Shown here: positions 25,663 through 35,577 of the stretch, in pieces
Position numbering within the stretch: the stretch's first letter is position 1
Layout of the letters: every line of letters begins with the position of its first letter
Assembly: GCA_021325375.1 (NCBI GenBank)
Contig: JAJPHG010000034.1
Location: forward strand, 90,664 to 154,663
Length of the DNA stretch: 64,000 nt
Direction: 5' to 3'
From: Alphaproteobacteria bacterium
GTDB lineage: Bacteria; Pseudomonadota; Alphaproteobacteria; Micropepsales; Micropepsaceae
The notes under the pieces: model-generated
The model's input: only the letters and a program-made list of their open reading frames with translations
The model's database searches: none
Told to the model about the DNA's origin: nothing
Made by a program: the position numbers and the translations under genes

Positions 25663-26173
25663 CCGTGCCGCTGATCGTGGCGCGGTCGATGGCGAGCTGC
25701 GACAGCGCCGCCTGCACGGCACGGGCGCTGAGATTGCCGCCCAGATGCAATCCCGTCCGCGAGATCGCCCACAGCGTGATTTGGTAGTGGTGCGTGCCGT
25801 TGCCTTCGGGCGGGCACGGGCCGTCATATCGCGCGTCGCCGAAATTGTTGGCCACGGCAAGCGCACCCGCGGGCAGCGTCGTGGTGCCGCGCGGCAGGCC
25901 CGTCGATTCCGGCGGCAGGTCGATCACGATCCAATGTGAAAACAGGTTGGGCGCCACGTCGATGTCGATCATGGTCACATACAGGCTCTTCGCCGTCGCG
26001 GGCACGCCTTTCCATGACAGCTCGGGCGAGACGTTCTGGCCGCCGCAGCTCGGATGGTTGTGGATGGTGGGGATCGTGCCGCCGTCCACGAAATCGCTGC
26101 TCGTCAGGCTCATGGCCGAGGCCGAGCCCGAGGCCGTGGCGAGCGCGGCGAAGAGGAAGGCGGAAAGGCGCAT
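25652..26173 (-). CDS. Exported YbhB/YbcL-family (PEBP-like) protein
   Basis: A 173-residue protein with a signal peptide (MRLSAFLFAALATASGSASA) and a phosphatidylethanolamine-binding-protein fold. It shows SCGGQNVSPELSWKGVPATA, FSHWIVIDLPPE, and YDGPCPPEGNGTHHYQITLWA, the ligand-pocket motifs of the bacterial YbhB/YbcL family. The ATG at 26173 has GGGGAA upstream; an earlier in-frame TTG is less likely. Role unknown. It shares a divergent intergenic region with a sulfotransferase gene. Confidence 0.9.
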   Translation of the reverse strand: MRLSAFLFAALATASGSASAMSLTSSDFVDGGTIPTIHNHPSCGGQNVSPELSWKGVPATAKSLYVTMIDIDVAPNLFSHWIVIDLPPESTGLPRGTTTLPAGALAVANNFGDARYDGPCPPEGNGTHHYQITLWAISRTGLHLGGNLSARAVQAALSQLAIDRATISGTVRR

Positions 26174-26255
26174 CTTTTGTTCCCCGTTTGCCAAGGCGCA
26201 CTATTGTCGAGAGCCGCCGCGCTCGGCAAGACTGCGCCCCTCAAAAGAGGGACAT

Positions 26256-26885
26256 ATGAGCTTGAAGGTCATCGGCGCCGGGTTCGGGCGCACCGGCACG
26301 CACTCGCTGAAGATCGCGCTGGAAATGCTGGGTTTCGCGCCCTGCTATCACATGGTGGAGGTGTTCACCCATCCCGGCCAGGCGGAGATGTGGGAGGCGG
26401 CGGCGCGCGGCGAGACGATCGATTGGGACGCCTTGATCGGCCCCTACGAGGCGGCGGTCGACTGGCCGTCGAGCTATTTCTGGCGGGAGCACGCGGCGAT
26501 GTATCCCGATGCCAAGATCATCCTCACCGAGCGCGATCCGGAAGAGTGGTACAAGAGCATCTCGCAGACGATCTTCGAGTTCATGGCCCATGAGGTCGAC
26601 GAGAGCACCCTGCCGCCCATCCTGCGCGCCCAGCGCCGGATGGGGAAGTATATCGTCGGCGAGAAGGTGTTCGGGGGCCGCTTCGACAAGGCGCACGTCC
26701 TCGACGTCTATCGCCGCAACGGCGAGGCGGTCAGGCGCGAGATCCCGCGCGCGCGCCTGCTCGAATTCTACGCGGCCGACGGCTGGAAGCCGCTATGCGA
26801 TTTCCTGGGCGTTCCGGTGCCGGCCCAACCGTTCCCGCTCACCAACACGACGGAAGAGTTCCGCAGCCGGGCGACGCGGCGGTAG
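26256..26885 (+). CDS. Sulfotransferase-family protein
   Basis: A 209-residue cytosolic enzyme predicted to transfer sulfate from PAPS. The N-terminal 5'-phosphosulfate-binding loop is VIGAGFGRTGTHSLKIALE, and the 3'-phosphate-binding region is IILTERDPEEWYKSI. The C-terminal part ends LCDFLGVPVPAQPFPLTN. It belongs to the short NAD-sulfotransferase-like branch often labelled sulfotransferase family protein; the acceptor is unknown. AGAGGGACAT gives the ribosome-binding site. An unrelated sulfotransferase gene lies about 22 kb downstream. Confidence 0.87.
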   Translation: MSLKVIGAGFGRTGTHSLKIALEMLGFAPCYHMVEVFTHPGQAEMWEAAARGETIDWDALIGPYEAAVDWPSSYFWREHAAMYPDAKIILTERDPEEWYKSISQTIFEFMAHEVDESTLPPILRAQRRMGKYIVGEKVFGGRFDKAHVLDVYRRNGEAVRREIPRARLLEFYAADGWKPLCDFLGVPVPAQPFPLTNTTEEFRSRATRR

Positions 26886-26891
26886 GCAGCT

Positions 26892-27419
26892 TCAAAACGC
26901 ATACCCGAACTTCACGAAGCCGCCGCCGTTGGAGGCGTAGACGTCGGCGTAGAAGCGGCGGCGGTAGCGCGTGGTGATGAGCTTGCTGTAGGCGAAGCTC
27001 ATGCCGGCGCTCGCGGCGACGTCCCACCAGTGATGCTGCCCGGAATGCACGCGCTCATAGCCGACATAGCCCGCGGCGAGATAGGCGGGCACGCCGTATT
27101 GCCAGCCATAGCGGTCCCACAGGAACTGCGCCGGCGCGAAGGCGAGGGCGGCGGTGTCCGACGGGAAGGAGTGGAAATCGGATCCGTCGGGGCGCTGCTC
27201 GCGCACGAACTGCTTCAGCGCGAAGGCGGTGCCGACGGTGAGCCCCGTATCGAGGGTGAGCTGCTCGACGCCCTGCCAGTCCCAGTCGTGCAGCAGCGCC
27301 ACGCCGCCCGCCGCGACCGGAAGCGCGATGGCGACCGTCTGGCCCGCATCCGTCGAGGTTGCATGTGCCGCGCTCGCGCAGAGCGTGGCGGCGAGCACCA
27401 CTGTCACAATTCTTTTCAC
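26892..27419 (-). CDS. PAP2-family phosphatase, exported
   Basis: A 175-residue protein with the PAP2 acid phosphatase motifs: KQFVREQRP, then FHSFPSDTAA (PSG/PSD-type) and YERVHSGQHHWWDVAAS. A signal peptide or N-terminal membrane segment follows the chosen GTG at 27419 (KRIVTVVLAATLCASAAHA), which has GGGAAAG upstream; a longer frame to 27506 is less likely. It may dephosphorylate undecaprenyl pyrophosphate or a lipid phosphate at the membrane. Divergent from the MFS gene at 27520. Confidence 0.85.
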   Translation of the reverse strand: MKRIVTVVLAATLCASAAHATSTDAGQTVAIALPVAAGGVALLHDWDWQGVEQLTLDTGLTVGTAFALKQFVREQRPDGSDFHSFPSDTAALAFAPAQFLWDRYGWQYGVPAYLAAGYVGYERVHSGQHHWWDVAASAGMSFAYSKLITTRYRRRFYADVYASNGGGFVKFGYAF

Positions 27420-27519
27420 GTGTTTCTTTCCCAATGACCGGCCGACTATAGGTGTTGCACAAGGCCCTGAAAATCGGTCATTTTTCGGATCGATTTGCAT
27501 TCGCAAACGGGGGGCGGAG

Positions 27520-28863
27520 ATGGCGGCAGGGGCATTGCGTGGCTGGACATCGGCGCAGCGGCACGTCGTCGCCGCGAGCTATCTCGGCTGGACGCTGGAT
27601 GCGTTCGACTTCTTCCTCATGGTCTTCGTCATCAAGGATGTTGCCCACGAGTTCGGCGTCGAGCGCGAGGCGGTGGCGCTCGCGATCACGCTGACGCTGG
27701 CGTTCCGCGCGCTCGGCGCCTTCATCTTCGGCAGGCTGGCCGACCGCTTCGGCAGGCGTCCCATCTTGATGCTCGACGTCGCACTCTATTCCGTGCTCGG
27801 CTTCGCGACCGCGTTCGCGCCGAACCTGATCGGCTTTCTCATCATCCGTTCGCTGTTTGGCATCGCGATGGGCGGCGAGTGGGGGATCGGCGCGTCGCTG
27901 ACGATGGAAAGCGTCAAGCCGCAGGCGCGCGGCTTGGTCTCCGGCCTGCTGCAATCGGGCTATCCCACGGGCTATCTGCTCGCTTCCATCGTATACGGAC
28001 TGTTCTATGCGCAGATCGGCTGGCGCGGGCTGTTCATGGTCGGATTGATCCCGGCGCTGCTGATCTTCTACATCCGCCGCAACGTGCCGGAATCGCCGGG
28101 CTGGGAGACGCAGTCCAAAGCGGGCAGCGGTCTCGGCGGCGCGGAGCTCGGGATCGCGGTCCTGTATCTGGCGAGCATCGCGATCTCGGTCTTCCTCTTG
28201 CCCAAGATCGGGCCGGTCGCGTTCGCTAGCGTGGTCCTTCCCGTCGCCGGCGCTCTCGTCTATTTCCGCCGCGACTGGAAGCTCGCGCTCTACGTCGTCC
28301 TGCTGATGACCGCGTTCAACTTCTTCAGCCACGGCACGCAGGATCTCTATCCGACCTTCCTGCAGGTGCAGCACAAATTCGATGCCCACACGGTCGGCGC
28401 CATCGCGGTCGTCTACAATATCGGCGCGATGCTGGGCGGGTTGACGTTCGGCGCGCTCAGCCAGCGGCTCGGGCGGCGCTTCACCATCGTGCTGGCGTCG
28501 CTGCTCACGCTGCCGATGATCTATCTCTGGGCGTATTCCGAGACGGCGGTGATGCTCGCCATCGGCGCGTTCCTGGTGCAGTTCTTCGTCCAGGGCGCCT
28601 GGGGCGTGATCCCGGCGCATCTCAACGAGCTGTCGCCGGCCGACATCCGCGGCACGTTCCCGGGCACGGTCTACCAGCTCGGCAATTTCATCGCCTCGTC
28701 CAACGCCGTGCTGCAGTCCTATGTCGCCAAGCAGCAGGGCGGGAATTACTCGCTGGCGCTTGCGAGCGTCGCGGCGGCAGGAGCGATCGCGATTGCCACG
28801 CTGGCGCTCGCCGGACGCGAGGCGCGGCACGTGGAGATGGGGGTGAAGGCGGCGAGGGAGTGA
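27520..28863 (+). CDS. MFS transporter, sialate/lactate (SHS)-like
   Basis: A 447-residue major facilitator with 12 predicted helices. It shows SYLGWTLDAFDFFLMVFVIKD, GRLADRFGRRPILM (loop 2-3 motif), FLIIRSLFGIAMGGEWGIG and LNELSPADIRGTFPG, typical of the SHS/JEN-like carboxylate branch. Likely substrates are monocarboxylates such as lactate, but this is by family resemblance. The ATG at 27520 follows a G-rich segment. The preceding divergent gene is the PAP2 phosphatase. Confidence 0.87.
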   Translation: MAAGALRGWTSAQRHVVAASYLGWTLDAFDFFLMVFVIKDVAHEFGVEREAVALAITLTLAFRALGAFIFGRLADRFGRRPILMLDVALYSVLGFATAFAPNLIGFLIIRSLFGIAMGGEWGIGASLTMESVKPQARGLVSGLLQSGYPTGYLLASIVYGLFYAQIGWRGLFMVGLIPALLIFYIRRNVPESPGWETQSKAGSGLGGAELGIAVLYLASIAISVFLLPKIGPVAFASVVLPVAGALVYFRRDWKLALYVVLLMTAFNFFSHGTQDLYPTFLQVQHKFDAHTVGAIAVVYNIGAMLGGLTFGALSQRLGRRFTIVLASLLTLPMIYLWAYSETAVMLAIGAFLVQFFVQGAWGVIPAHLNELSPADIRGTFPGTVYQLGNFIASSNAVLQSYVAKQQGGNYSLALASVAAAGAIAIATLALAGREARHVEMGVKAARE

Positions 28864-28882
28864 GTTTGAGCTAAACGACACG

Positions 28883-28984
28883 TCGTGCTTCGAGGCTCGC
28901 CTTCGGCTCGCACCTCAGCATGACGTGCCTACTGCTGCAGTAGCGTCATCCTGAGGTGCGAGCGCAGCGAGCCTCGAAGGATGG
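28883..28984. repeat. Paired intergenic palindrome, family C
   Basis: The left arm (28883-28926, CTTCGAGGCTCGC...CTCAGCATGACG) and the right arm (28945-28984, CGTCATCCTGAGGTGCGAGC...CCTCGAAGG) are near reverse complements with a short CTGCTGCAG-containing spacer. It lies between convergent genes and can act as a bidirectional terminator. Similar sequences are scattered through many alphaproteobacterial genomes. Confidence 0.75.
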
Positions 28985-28998
28985 CGCGTTTCTCAACC

Positions 28999-30033
28999 CT
29001 ACGCCGCGACGAAGATATCCACCCGGTCCAGCGCGCCGTCGCTGGCGCCGCCCATGGCGCGCACGACGATGCGCTCCGACGGGATGCCGTCGTCGATCAG
29101 CAATTGGCGGATGATCAGCGCGCGCTTGAGCGAGAGCCTGCGCGCGTCGGAGGATTTGTCGCCCGGCTTGCCGCCAAAGGCTTCGAGCTGGATGTGCGCG
29201 GTGCCGCTCCACAACGCCGCCGTCAGGCTCGCGGTCATGCCTTTGACGGCCTCGAGCGCGCTCGGCGGCGGCTCTTCGGCGCCCGGCGTGAACAGGATCG
29301 AGCTCCGCTTGGACAGTTCGGTCGCGGGCCCCGGTTCGACGCTGGCCGTGCGCGTCGGCTGGGCCGAAGGCGGTGGCACCGGAGCCGGAGCGGGCGCGGA
29401 CGGCGGGACGGCTGCGGTCTGGCTGTTCTGATCGCCCGAGAGGACGAAGGCGTCGGTCTCGCTCGGCGCCGGCGGCAGGCCCTGCTGCTTGGGCGGAGCG
29501 GGCTTCGCCGACGCGACCTGTTTGGGCGCGGGCTTCGGGGCTGCGGCCTTTTGCTGCTTCGGCGGAGCAGGCGGCGGCTTCGCTATCGCGACCTGTTTCG
29601 GCGGCGGTGTGGGCTTCGGTTTGGCCTGAGACGGCTTGGCGGGCTCGGCCATGACGAGCTTTGCCGCGCTCTCGTCGGGCAGGGCGCTCAACGGAACGTT
29701 CTCGTCGGGCGGCGGCTGCTTTGCCGGCTTCGCGGGCGGCGGCGCGGCGGCGGCGGTTTCGACCTTGGGCTTCGGCTTGGCCTGTGCGACGCGGTGGACG
29801 TGCTTGCGCGGCATGTGCAGCACGATCGGCGCGTTCGGATCGCGCTCGCCGGGCTCGAGCAGCGGGCGCATCACCCGGCCGTATTTCCCGCCCGGATAGA
29901 GCAGCACGCGCGTGCCCGAGGCGCTCGGGTTCACGGTCACGTCGGGCCGGATCTGCGCCGACGCGGAAACCGCCGCGGCGAGCAGCAGGCCGACACCCAG
30001 CACAAAGCAATTCCGTCTCACAAATCGTCCCAT
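28999..30033 (-). CDS. OmpA-family protein with long proline/lysine-rich linker
   Basis: A 344-residue exported protein: signal peptide (CFVLGVGLLLAAAVSASAQ), a short N-terminal beta-like segment (TVNPSASGTRVLLYPGGKYGRVM), then about 130 residues rich in Pro, Ala, Lys and Gln (repeats like KPAPKQVA and PPPAKPA), then a C-terminal OmpA-like peptidoglycan-binding domain (HIQLEAFGGKPGDKSSDARRL, LSLKRALIIRQLLIDDGIP, VVRAMGG). It probably anchors to peptidoglycan in the periplasm. Divergent from frmA. Confidence 0.85.
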   Translation of the reverse strand: MGRFVRRNCFVLGVGLLLAAAVSASAQIRPDVTVNPSASGTRVLLYPGGKYGRVMRPLLEPGERDPNAPIVLHMPRKHVHRVAQAKPKPKVETAAAAPPPAKPAKQPPPDENVPLSALPDESAAKLVMAEPAKPSQAKPKPTPPPKQVAIAKPPPAPPKQQKAAAPKPAPKQVASAKPAPPKQQGLPPAPSETDAFVLSGDQNSQTAAVPPSAPAPAPVPPPSAQPTRTASVEPGPATELSKRSSILFTPGAEEPPPSALEAVKGMTASLTAALWSGTAHIQLEAFGGKPGDKSSDARRLSLKRALIIRQLLIDDGIPSERIVVRAMGGASDGALDRVDIFVAA

Positions 30034-30142
30034 GGCGGCGCGACAATAACCGTCGCGAGGGGCCTCCTCAACATTGCCTAACCCCCTGTCGAATCAGATG
30101 ATATAGCCTATTGCGCCCGAAGGAATTCGTGAAAGGACCGCC

Positions 30143-31252
<1,110 letters not shown>

Positions 31253-31273
31253 TTTCGCGTCCCGCAAACAAAC

Positions 31274-31412
31274 TTGTCATCCCCGGCCAGCATCGGCGCG
31301 ATAGCGTCGATGCGAGGGAAGGGGACCCAGGTGGGACGACTGGTCTCGTCCTTTCCACCTGGGTCCCCTTCCCCTCGCAGCACTGCCGTGCTGCTCGGCC
31401 GGGGATGACAAT
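31274..31412. repeat. Paired intergenic palindrome, family D
   Basis: TGTCATCCCCGGCC (31274-31287) faces GGCCGGGGATGACA (near 31398-31411). Inside, AAGGGGACCCAGGTGG (31319-31334) faces CCACCTGGGTCCCCTT (31356-31371), so the block forms one long nested hairpin between convergent genes. A probable terminator and REP/BIME-like element. Confidence 0.8.
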
Positions 31413-31417
31413 GATGT

Positions 31418-32221
31418 TTAAGGTTTGACGCCTTTCAGCATCTTCAGCACCACCGGGTGCAGCGGGTCGTTGGCGGCGAGGATGGAGCCGCCTTCGAGCA
31501 TGTTGTTGCCGCCGTCGAGGTCGGTGACGACGCCCTGCGCCTCGCGCACCAAAAGGATGCCCGCCGCAACGTCCCAGGGCGCCAGGCCGCGCTCCCAGAA
31601 CGCGTCGAAGCGGCCCGCGGCGACATAGGCGAGATCCAGCGACGCGGCGCCGTAGCGGCGCACGCCTGCGGTGTGCGGCATCACGGCGCCGAGCTCGGCC
31701 TGCATGCGCGCGTGGCGTTCCTCGGCATGGCCGTGGAAGGGAAGACCGGTCGCGAGCAGCGCGGTGTTCAGCGTCTTGCGCGCGGCGACGCGCAGGCGCT
31801 TGGAATTCAGGAACGTGCCGTGGCCCTTCTCGGCGACGTACATGTCGTCGGTCGCGGGATTGTAGACCAGCGCAGAGACGATCTGGCCCTCGCGCTCCAG
31901 CGCGATGGAGATCGCGAAATGCGGGATGCCGTGCAGGAAGTTCGTCGTGCCGTCGATGGGATCGATGATGAAGCGGTGCGTCCTGTCCTTGCCCTCGATC
32001 GTGCCGCCTTCCTCAGCCAGGAAGCCGTAGCCCGGACGCGCGCGCGACAGCTCCTCGATCAGGATCTTCTCGGTGCGCTGGTCGGCGTTGGTGACGAAAT
32101 CCGCCGGCCCCTTCATCGAGACCTGCAGGTTCTCGAGCTCGCCGAGATCGCGGATGAGCGGCTTGCCCGCCTTGCGCGCGGCGGCCATCATCACGTTGAG
32201 CGCGGGGGAGATGTAGGCCAT
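31418..32221 (-). CDS. suhB: Inositol monophosphatase SuhB-like
   Basis: A 267-residue Mg-dependent phosphatase. Metal and substrate motifs are visible: GYGFLAEEGG, the core DPIDGTTNFLHGIPHFAIS and the C-terminal ERGLAPWDVAAGILLVREAQG. SuhB proteins hydrolyse inositol-1-phosphate and in enteric bacteria also act in rRNA antitermination. It is the second gene after efp, and the two share one base (TGATG). The C-terminus ends KMLKGVKP. Confidence 0.92.
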   Translation of the reverse strand: MAYISPALNVMMAAARKAGKPLIRDLGELENLQVSMKGPADFVTNADQRTEKILIEELSRARPGYGFLAEEGGTIEGKDRTHRFIIDPIDGTTNFLHGIPHFAISIALEREGQIVSALVYNPATDDMYVAEKGHGTFLNSKRLRVAARKTLNTALLATGLPFHGHAEERHARMQAELGAVMPHTAGVRRYGAASLDLAYVAAGRFDAFWERGLAPWDVAAGILLVREAQGVVTDLDGGNNMLEGGSILAANDPLHPVVLKMLKGVKP

Positions 32222-32787
32222 CAGGCGCGGCGCAGGTAGGAGCCGTCTTCCGTCGCGACGACGATCTTCTCGCCGGCCTCGATGAAGGGCGGTACCTGGA
32301 TCTTCATGCCGTTCTCGAGCACCGCGCCCTTGTAGGACGGCGCCGCGGTGCCGCCGCGCAGCACGGGATCGGCCTCGGCCACCGTCAGCGTCACGTTCTG
32401 CGGCAGGGCGATGCCGATGGGCTTGCCGTCATAGAGCTGGACCAGCGTCTTCATCCCGTCCTGAAGGAAGCGCGCCTGGTCCTCGCCGACGAACTCGATG
32501 GAGAGCTCGATCTGGTCGTAGGTCTCCTGGTCCATGAAGGTCAGCATGTCGCCGTTGGCGAAGAGGAACTGGAAGTCCTTCTTCTCGAGATAGATCTCCT
32601 CCACCGCCTCGTCGGAGCGGAAGCGCTGGTTGAGCTTGGTGCCGTTCAGGATGTTCTTGAGCTCGACCTGGTTGTAGGCGCCGCCCTTGCCGGGCTTCAC
32701 CTTCTGCGTCTTGACCGCCATCCACAATCCGCCGTCGTACTCGATCGTCTTGCCGGGGCTGATGTCGTTGCCGGAGATCTTGGCCAT
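32221..32787 (-). CDS. efp: Elongation factor P
   Basis: A 188-residue EF-P that rescues ribosomes stalled at polyproline. The N-terminal KOW-like domain carries the modifiable lysine loop ([16 protein letters not shown]); the OB domains follow ([27 protein letters not shown]), ending [20 protein letters not shown]. The lysine of GKGG is present; no epmA/epmB genes are visible here. Co-transcribed with suhB. Confidence 0.97.
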   Translation of the reverse strand: MAKISGNDISPGKTIEYDGGLWMAVKTQKVKPGKGGAYNQVELKNILNGTKLNQRFRSDEAVEEIYLEKKDFQFLFANGDMLTFMDQETYDQIELSIEFVGEDQARFLQDGMKTLVQLYDGKPIGIALPQNVTLTVAEADPVLRGGTAAPSYKGAVLENGMKIQVPPFIEAGEKIVVATEDGSYLRRA

Positions 32788-32924
32788 ATATGCGTGCGGC
32801 GCCGCTTCGAACGCGGGCGCGGTCCTTCTGGGTCGAGGTCAAAGAGCGCGCGCGTTCTAGCGGGCGGGATGCGCAAAGGCAATCCCGCCCGGGAACCGGG
32901 GACGAAGGCCGTAAAAAGGCTGTG

Positions 32925-33299
32925 CTACGCCGCCGCGGGCGCGCTGTCGCCCGGCAGCAGGAAGCCTGCCGCCAGGATCGCGACCGCCAGCCCCACATGC
33001 AGCCACTTGTCGGCGTCGTTGATCGCGACGCCCATCATCATGCCGTCCATGACCATGAAGAAGCCGCAGATCGCGACAAGGCCGTAGACAACGCCGATGA
33101 TCTTGAGCGCGAGCGACGGGCCCAGCCCCGAGAACGCGCCGGCCAGCAGCACCACGCCGCTGACCAGATGGATGATGTTGTGAAGGGAATTCGTCGCGAA
33201 GATCGCGGTGGGCCCGACGATCGGGTTGGGCACATAGCCGAGCGCGCCGACGAGAAGAAAGACGACGCCGAACAGGATGGCTGCATTTCTTGCGGTCAT
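32925..33299 (-). CDS. DUF4383-type small membrane protein
   Basis: A 124-residue protein with four hydrophobic segments: AAILFGVVFLLVGALGY, LHNIIHLVSGVVLLAGAF, IIGVVYGLVAICGFF and WLHVGLAVAILAAGFLLP. The pattern NSLHNIIHL is the recognisable motif of the DUF4383 family. Function unknown. It is separated from efp by 137 bases and divergent from the small membrane gene at 33420. Confidence 0.8.
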   Translation of the reverse strand: MTARNAAILFGVVFLLVGALGYVPNPIVGPTAIFATNSLHNIIHLVSGVVLLAGAFSGLGPSLALKIIGVVYGLVAICGFFMVMDGMMMGVAINDADKWLHVGLAVAILAAGFLLPGDSAPAAA

Positions 33300-33419
33300 G
33301 ATCTCCCCCTTGGAGGTTGGTGCGCGCAGTCTGCCCCCGCTTCGCCGATTCGGACAAGCGCCATACGTCGTATATTTTCCAATTGCTGCGGCGCACGCAA
33401 AGCCGTGGTACCCTGGAGC

Positions 33420-33692
33420 ATGGTCAAGGACATCGTCTTCCCGCTCGTCGTCGGACTTGGTCTTGTCCTCGCGGCGATTCGCTTATTTTGGGAGATGCGA
33501 TTCGCGCTTCGCGAAGGCTATTTTCGCTATACCTTCGTGACGGGATGGATGTTCAGAGACACCGACCGCTACGGCTCGCCAATCCTGTTTTTGTGTATCT
33601 TCTGCTGGCACGTGCTCATCGGCTTGGTCGTGGTCGCCCTGGCCTGCGTGGCGATCTGGGGATTGGCCGAAACGTTGACCGTGCATGGCTAG
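33420..33692 (+). CDS. Small hypothetical membrane protein
   Basis: A 90-residue protein with two hydrophobic segments (DIVFPLVVGLGLVLAAIRLF; CWHVLIGLVVVALACVAIW) separated by an aromatic/charged loop (WEMRFALREGYFRYTFVTGWMFRD). GGAG lies just before the ATG. It overlaps the next gene (opposite strand) by four bases at the stops. Not recognised; probably inner-membrane. Confidence 0.6.
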   Translation: MVKDIVFPLVVGLGLVLAAIRLFWEMRFALREGYFRYTFVTGWMFRDTDRYGSPILFLCIFCWHVLIGLVVVALACVAIWGLAETLTVHG

Positions 33693-34372
33693 CGCCTGTT
33701 GCTTTCGTCCGCGTGGCGCGCGTCATCGATGGCCGTGCGCCATTCGCGCAGGAAAATAAAGCAGGTGAACAATGCCGACGGCGCCGGAATCCAGGCGACA
33801 AGCGTTTCCAGCAGCGGCGGGAGATATCCGCTCTGATCGGCCCAGCCTGCCATGGCGTAGAACGGAATGCCTGTGATGAAAATCATGGGATATCCGGTGA
33901 GCCGGCCCAGTCGCCTGAAACTGGCGAGTTCGGTCTCCAAACGCAGGATGTGGAAATTCCACAGCGTCGTGGCAAGCGAAAACGCAAGAAAGGCGGATGC
34001 GAAATAGAGCCATTTCCACATCGGCGTGACACCGACATAGGAGTTCAGAATCAGAAGGAAGAGCGGAAGCGTGAAGGCGATCAGGGAGTCCGCGAAGGCG
34101 GGAATTCGGCGCCGCGAAATTCCCAGATGCGCGTAGATGACCCACGCCGACAACGCAGAAAACAGGTTTGCGGTCAGCTCGCCCCAAGTGCGTAGCGTGT
34201 CGAGCGTGAGCGGCCACAGTTCCATCCGCGCACGCGCGTCCGCGACGAGATCCGCGAGCGCGAGGCCGATGAGCACGCTGACCAGCGTTATGTAAAGCGC
34301 TGGAAACTGCTCCCGGATGCGGTGCTCCAGTTGCTCATGTGTTTCCGGATTTGCCCGCCGTCTTTGTCGCAT
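33689..34372 (-). CDS. Hypothetical multi-pass membrane protein
   Basis: A 227-residue protein with about six hydrophobic segments (e.g. ALYITLVSVLIGLALADLV, LIAFTLPLFLLILNSY, WLYFASAFLAFSLA) and a charged N-terminus (RQRRRANPETHEQLEHRIREQ). GGGGGC upstream of the ATG is a good ribosome-binding site. It starts 18 bases after the thiE stop and may be the last gene of the carbon-metabolism operon. No known domain. Confidence 0.7.
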   Translation of the reverse strand: MRQRRRANPETHEQLEHRIREQFPALYITLVSVLIGLALADLVADARARMELWPLTLDTLRTWGELTANLFSALSAWVIYAHLGISRRRIPAFADSLIAFTLPLFLLILNSYVGVTPMWKWLYFASAFLAFSLATTLWNFHILRLETELASFRRLGRLTGYPMIFITGIPFYAMAGWADQSGYLPPLLETLVAWIPAPSALFTCFIFLREWRTAIDDARHADESNRR

Positions 34373-34390
34373 GAACTTGCCCCCGGCGGA

Positions 34391-35014
34391 TCAGGAATCC
34401 GCGAACAGTCTATTGAATTCCCGGACCGCCGTGGCGGCGCCGTCCTTGTGGCCCCACACGCCCGATGAGACCGCAAGGAAATCGGCGCCGGCTTCGACGA
34501 GCGCGGGCGCGTTGCGGGCCGTGATGCCGCCGATGGCGACGACGGGAACCGTCATGTATTGCGCCCACCATTCGAGCAGCTCGATATCGGCCGTGTATTG
34601 CACCTCCTTCGTCGCGGTCGGGAGGAACGCGCCGAACGCGACATAGTCCGCGCCCGCTTCGCCCGCGTCGAACGCCAGGTCGCGCGAGTTGTGGCAAGTC
34701 ACGCCGACGATCCTCTCGCGCCCCATCGCCGCGCGCGCTTCGGCATAGCTCGTGTCCTGCTGGCCGATGTGAACGCCGTCGCAGCCGAGCCGGGCCGCGA
34801 GATCGGGCCGGTCGTTGAGGATGAACGCGACATCGGCGCGCCGGGCGACGGGCATCAGCGTCTCGACTGCGCGCACGATCTCGTCATCGCCCGCCTCCTT
34901 GAGGCGGAGCTGCAGGCACGCCACGTCGCCCGCACCGAGCGCGCGCTTGAGCTCTTCCGCAAACGCGCGCGGCTCGAGCTTCGCAGGCGTGATGAGATAG
35001 AGGCGGCAGGTCAT
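34391..35014 (-). CDS. thiE: Thiamine phosphate synthase
   Basis: A 207-residue TIM-barrel enzyme joining HMP-pyrophosphate and thiazole phosphate. The sequence has [14 protein letters not shown], the pyrophosphate-binding region [24 protein letters not shown], and [13 protein letters not shown] and [20 protein letters not shown]. The ATG at 35014 overlaps the stop of the preceding gene (ATGA). There is no thiamine (TPP) riboswitch visible; the gene instead rides in the pgk-fba operon. Confidence 0.93.
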   Translation of the reverse strand: MTCRLYLITPAKLEPRAFAEELKRALGAGDVACLQLRLKEAGDDEIVRAVETLMPVARRADVAFILNDRPDLAARLGCDGVHIGQQDTSYAEARAAMGRERIVGVTCHNSRDLAFDAGEAGADYVAFGAFLPTATKEVQYTADIELLEWWAQYMTVPVVAIGGITARNAPALVEAGADFLAVSSGVWGHKDGAATAVREFNRLFADS

Positions 35015-35577
35015 TTGGAAGCAACGAGCTTGAAAGATGCGATGGTTTGATCGAACGCCTTGCGGTGTGCGGCAAAGACGGCCGATGCGGCGAAGCACGA
35101 CACCATATAGGAACGCCCCGGAATGAACACCTGCAGGGTCTCGAAGCGATCCATGGTCTGGCTGAAGAGGTGATCGGTCCGCAGCGTTCCCTCGGTCGTG
35201 AACCCAAGGATGCCTTTCGCGAACTGGATTGTCTTGCCGCTCTGGATCGTCAAGCCGCGACGCGCCACGCGCGCGGGCGGGTGCATCAAGTGGCCGCTTC
35301 TCATGACCTTGTTCAGGTCGTCCTGGGTCTCGGCGAAAGCGTCATGTGTGGCGGTGACGTCGCAGTGCATGCGCGTCCTGTCGAAGTCGGGGCTCCGCAT
35401 CTCGACGCCCGAATATTTCGGCTCACGCGAGATCGGCCTCGTCCCCCAAAGCGGCGGGGCATTTATCGAGAACCCGTCCGCTTTGTCGACGAACGTGGCC
35501 GGCGCGCCGCCGGCCGCGTTCGATGGTGCGCAAGAGACCATCGCGAGGGCGGCCAGACAGCGCGCGAGCGCGCTCAC
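35011..35577 (-). CDS. Hypothetical exported protein
   Basis: A 188-residue protein whose GTG start (35577) overlaps the fba stop by four bases and whose stop overlaps thiE. The N-terminus ([23 protein letters not shown]) is a signal peptide; a cysteine after MVS could be a degenerate lipobox. The mature part ([22 protein letters not shown] ... [31 protein letters not shown]) resembles small periplasmic proteins with a final amphipathic helix. Role unknown; translationally coupled to the aldolase gene. Confidence 0.75.
   Translation of the reverse strand: MSALARCLAALAMVSCAPSNAAGGAPATFVDKADGFSINAPPLWGTRPISREPKYSGVEMRSPDFDRTRMHCDVTATHDAFAETQDDLNKVMRSGHLMHPPARVARRGLTIQSGKTIQFAKGILGFTTEGTLRTDHLFSQTMDRFETLQVFIPGRSYMVSCFAASAVFAAHRKAFDQTIASFKLVASK

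Noticed and set aside
34372..35050. TPP riboswitch for thiE
   Set aside because: thiE overlaps the preceding gene, leaving no leader, and no THI-box-like CTGAGA element was found nearby.
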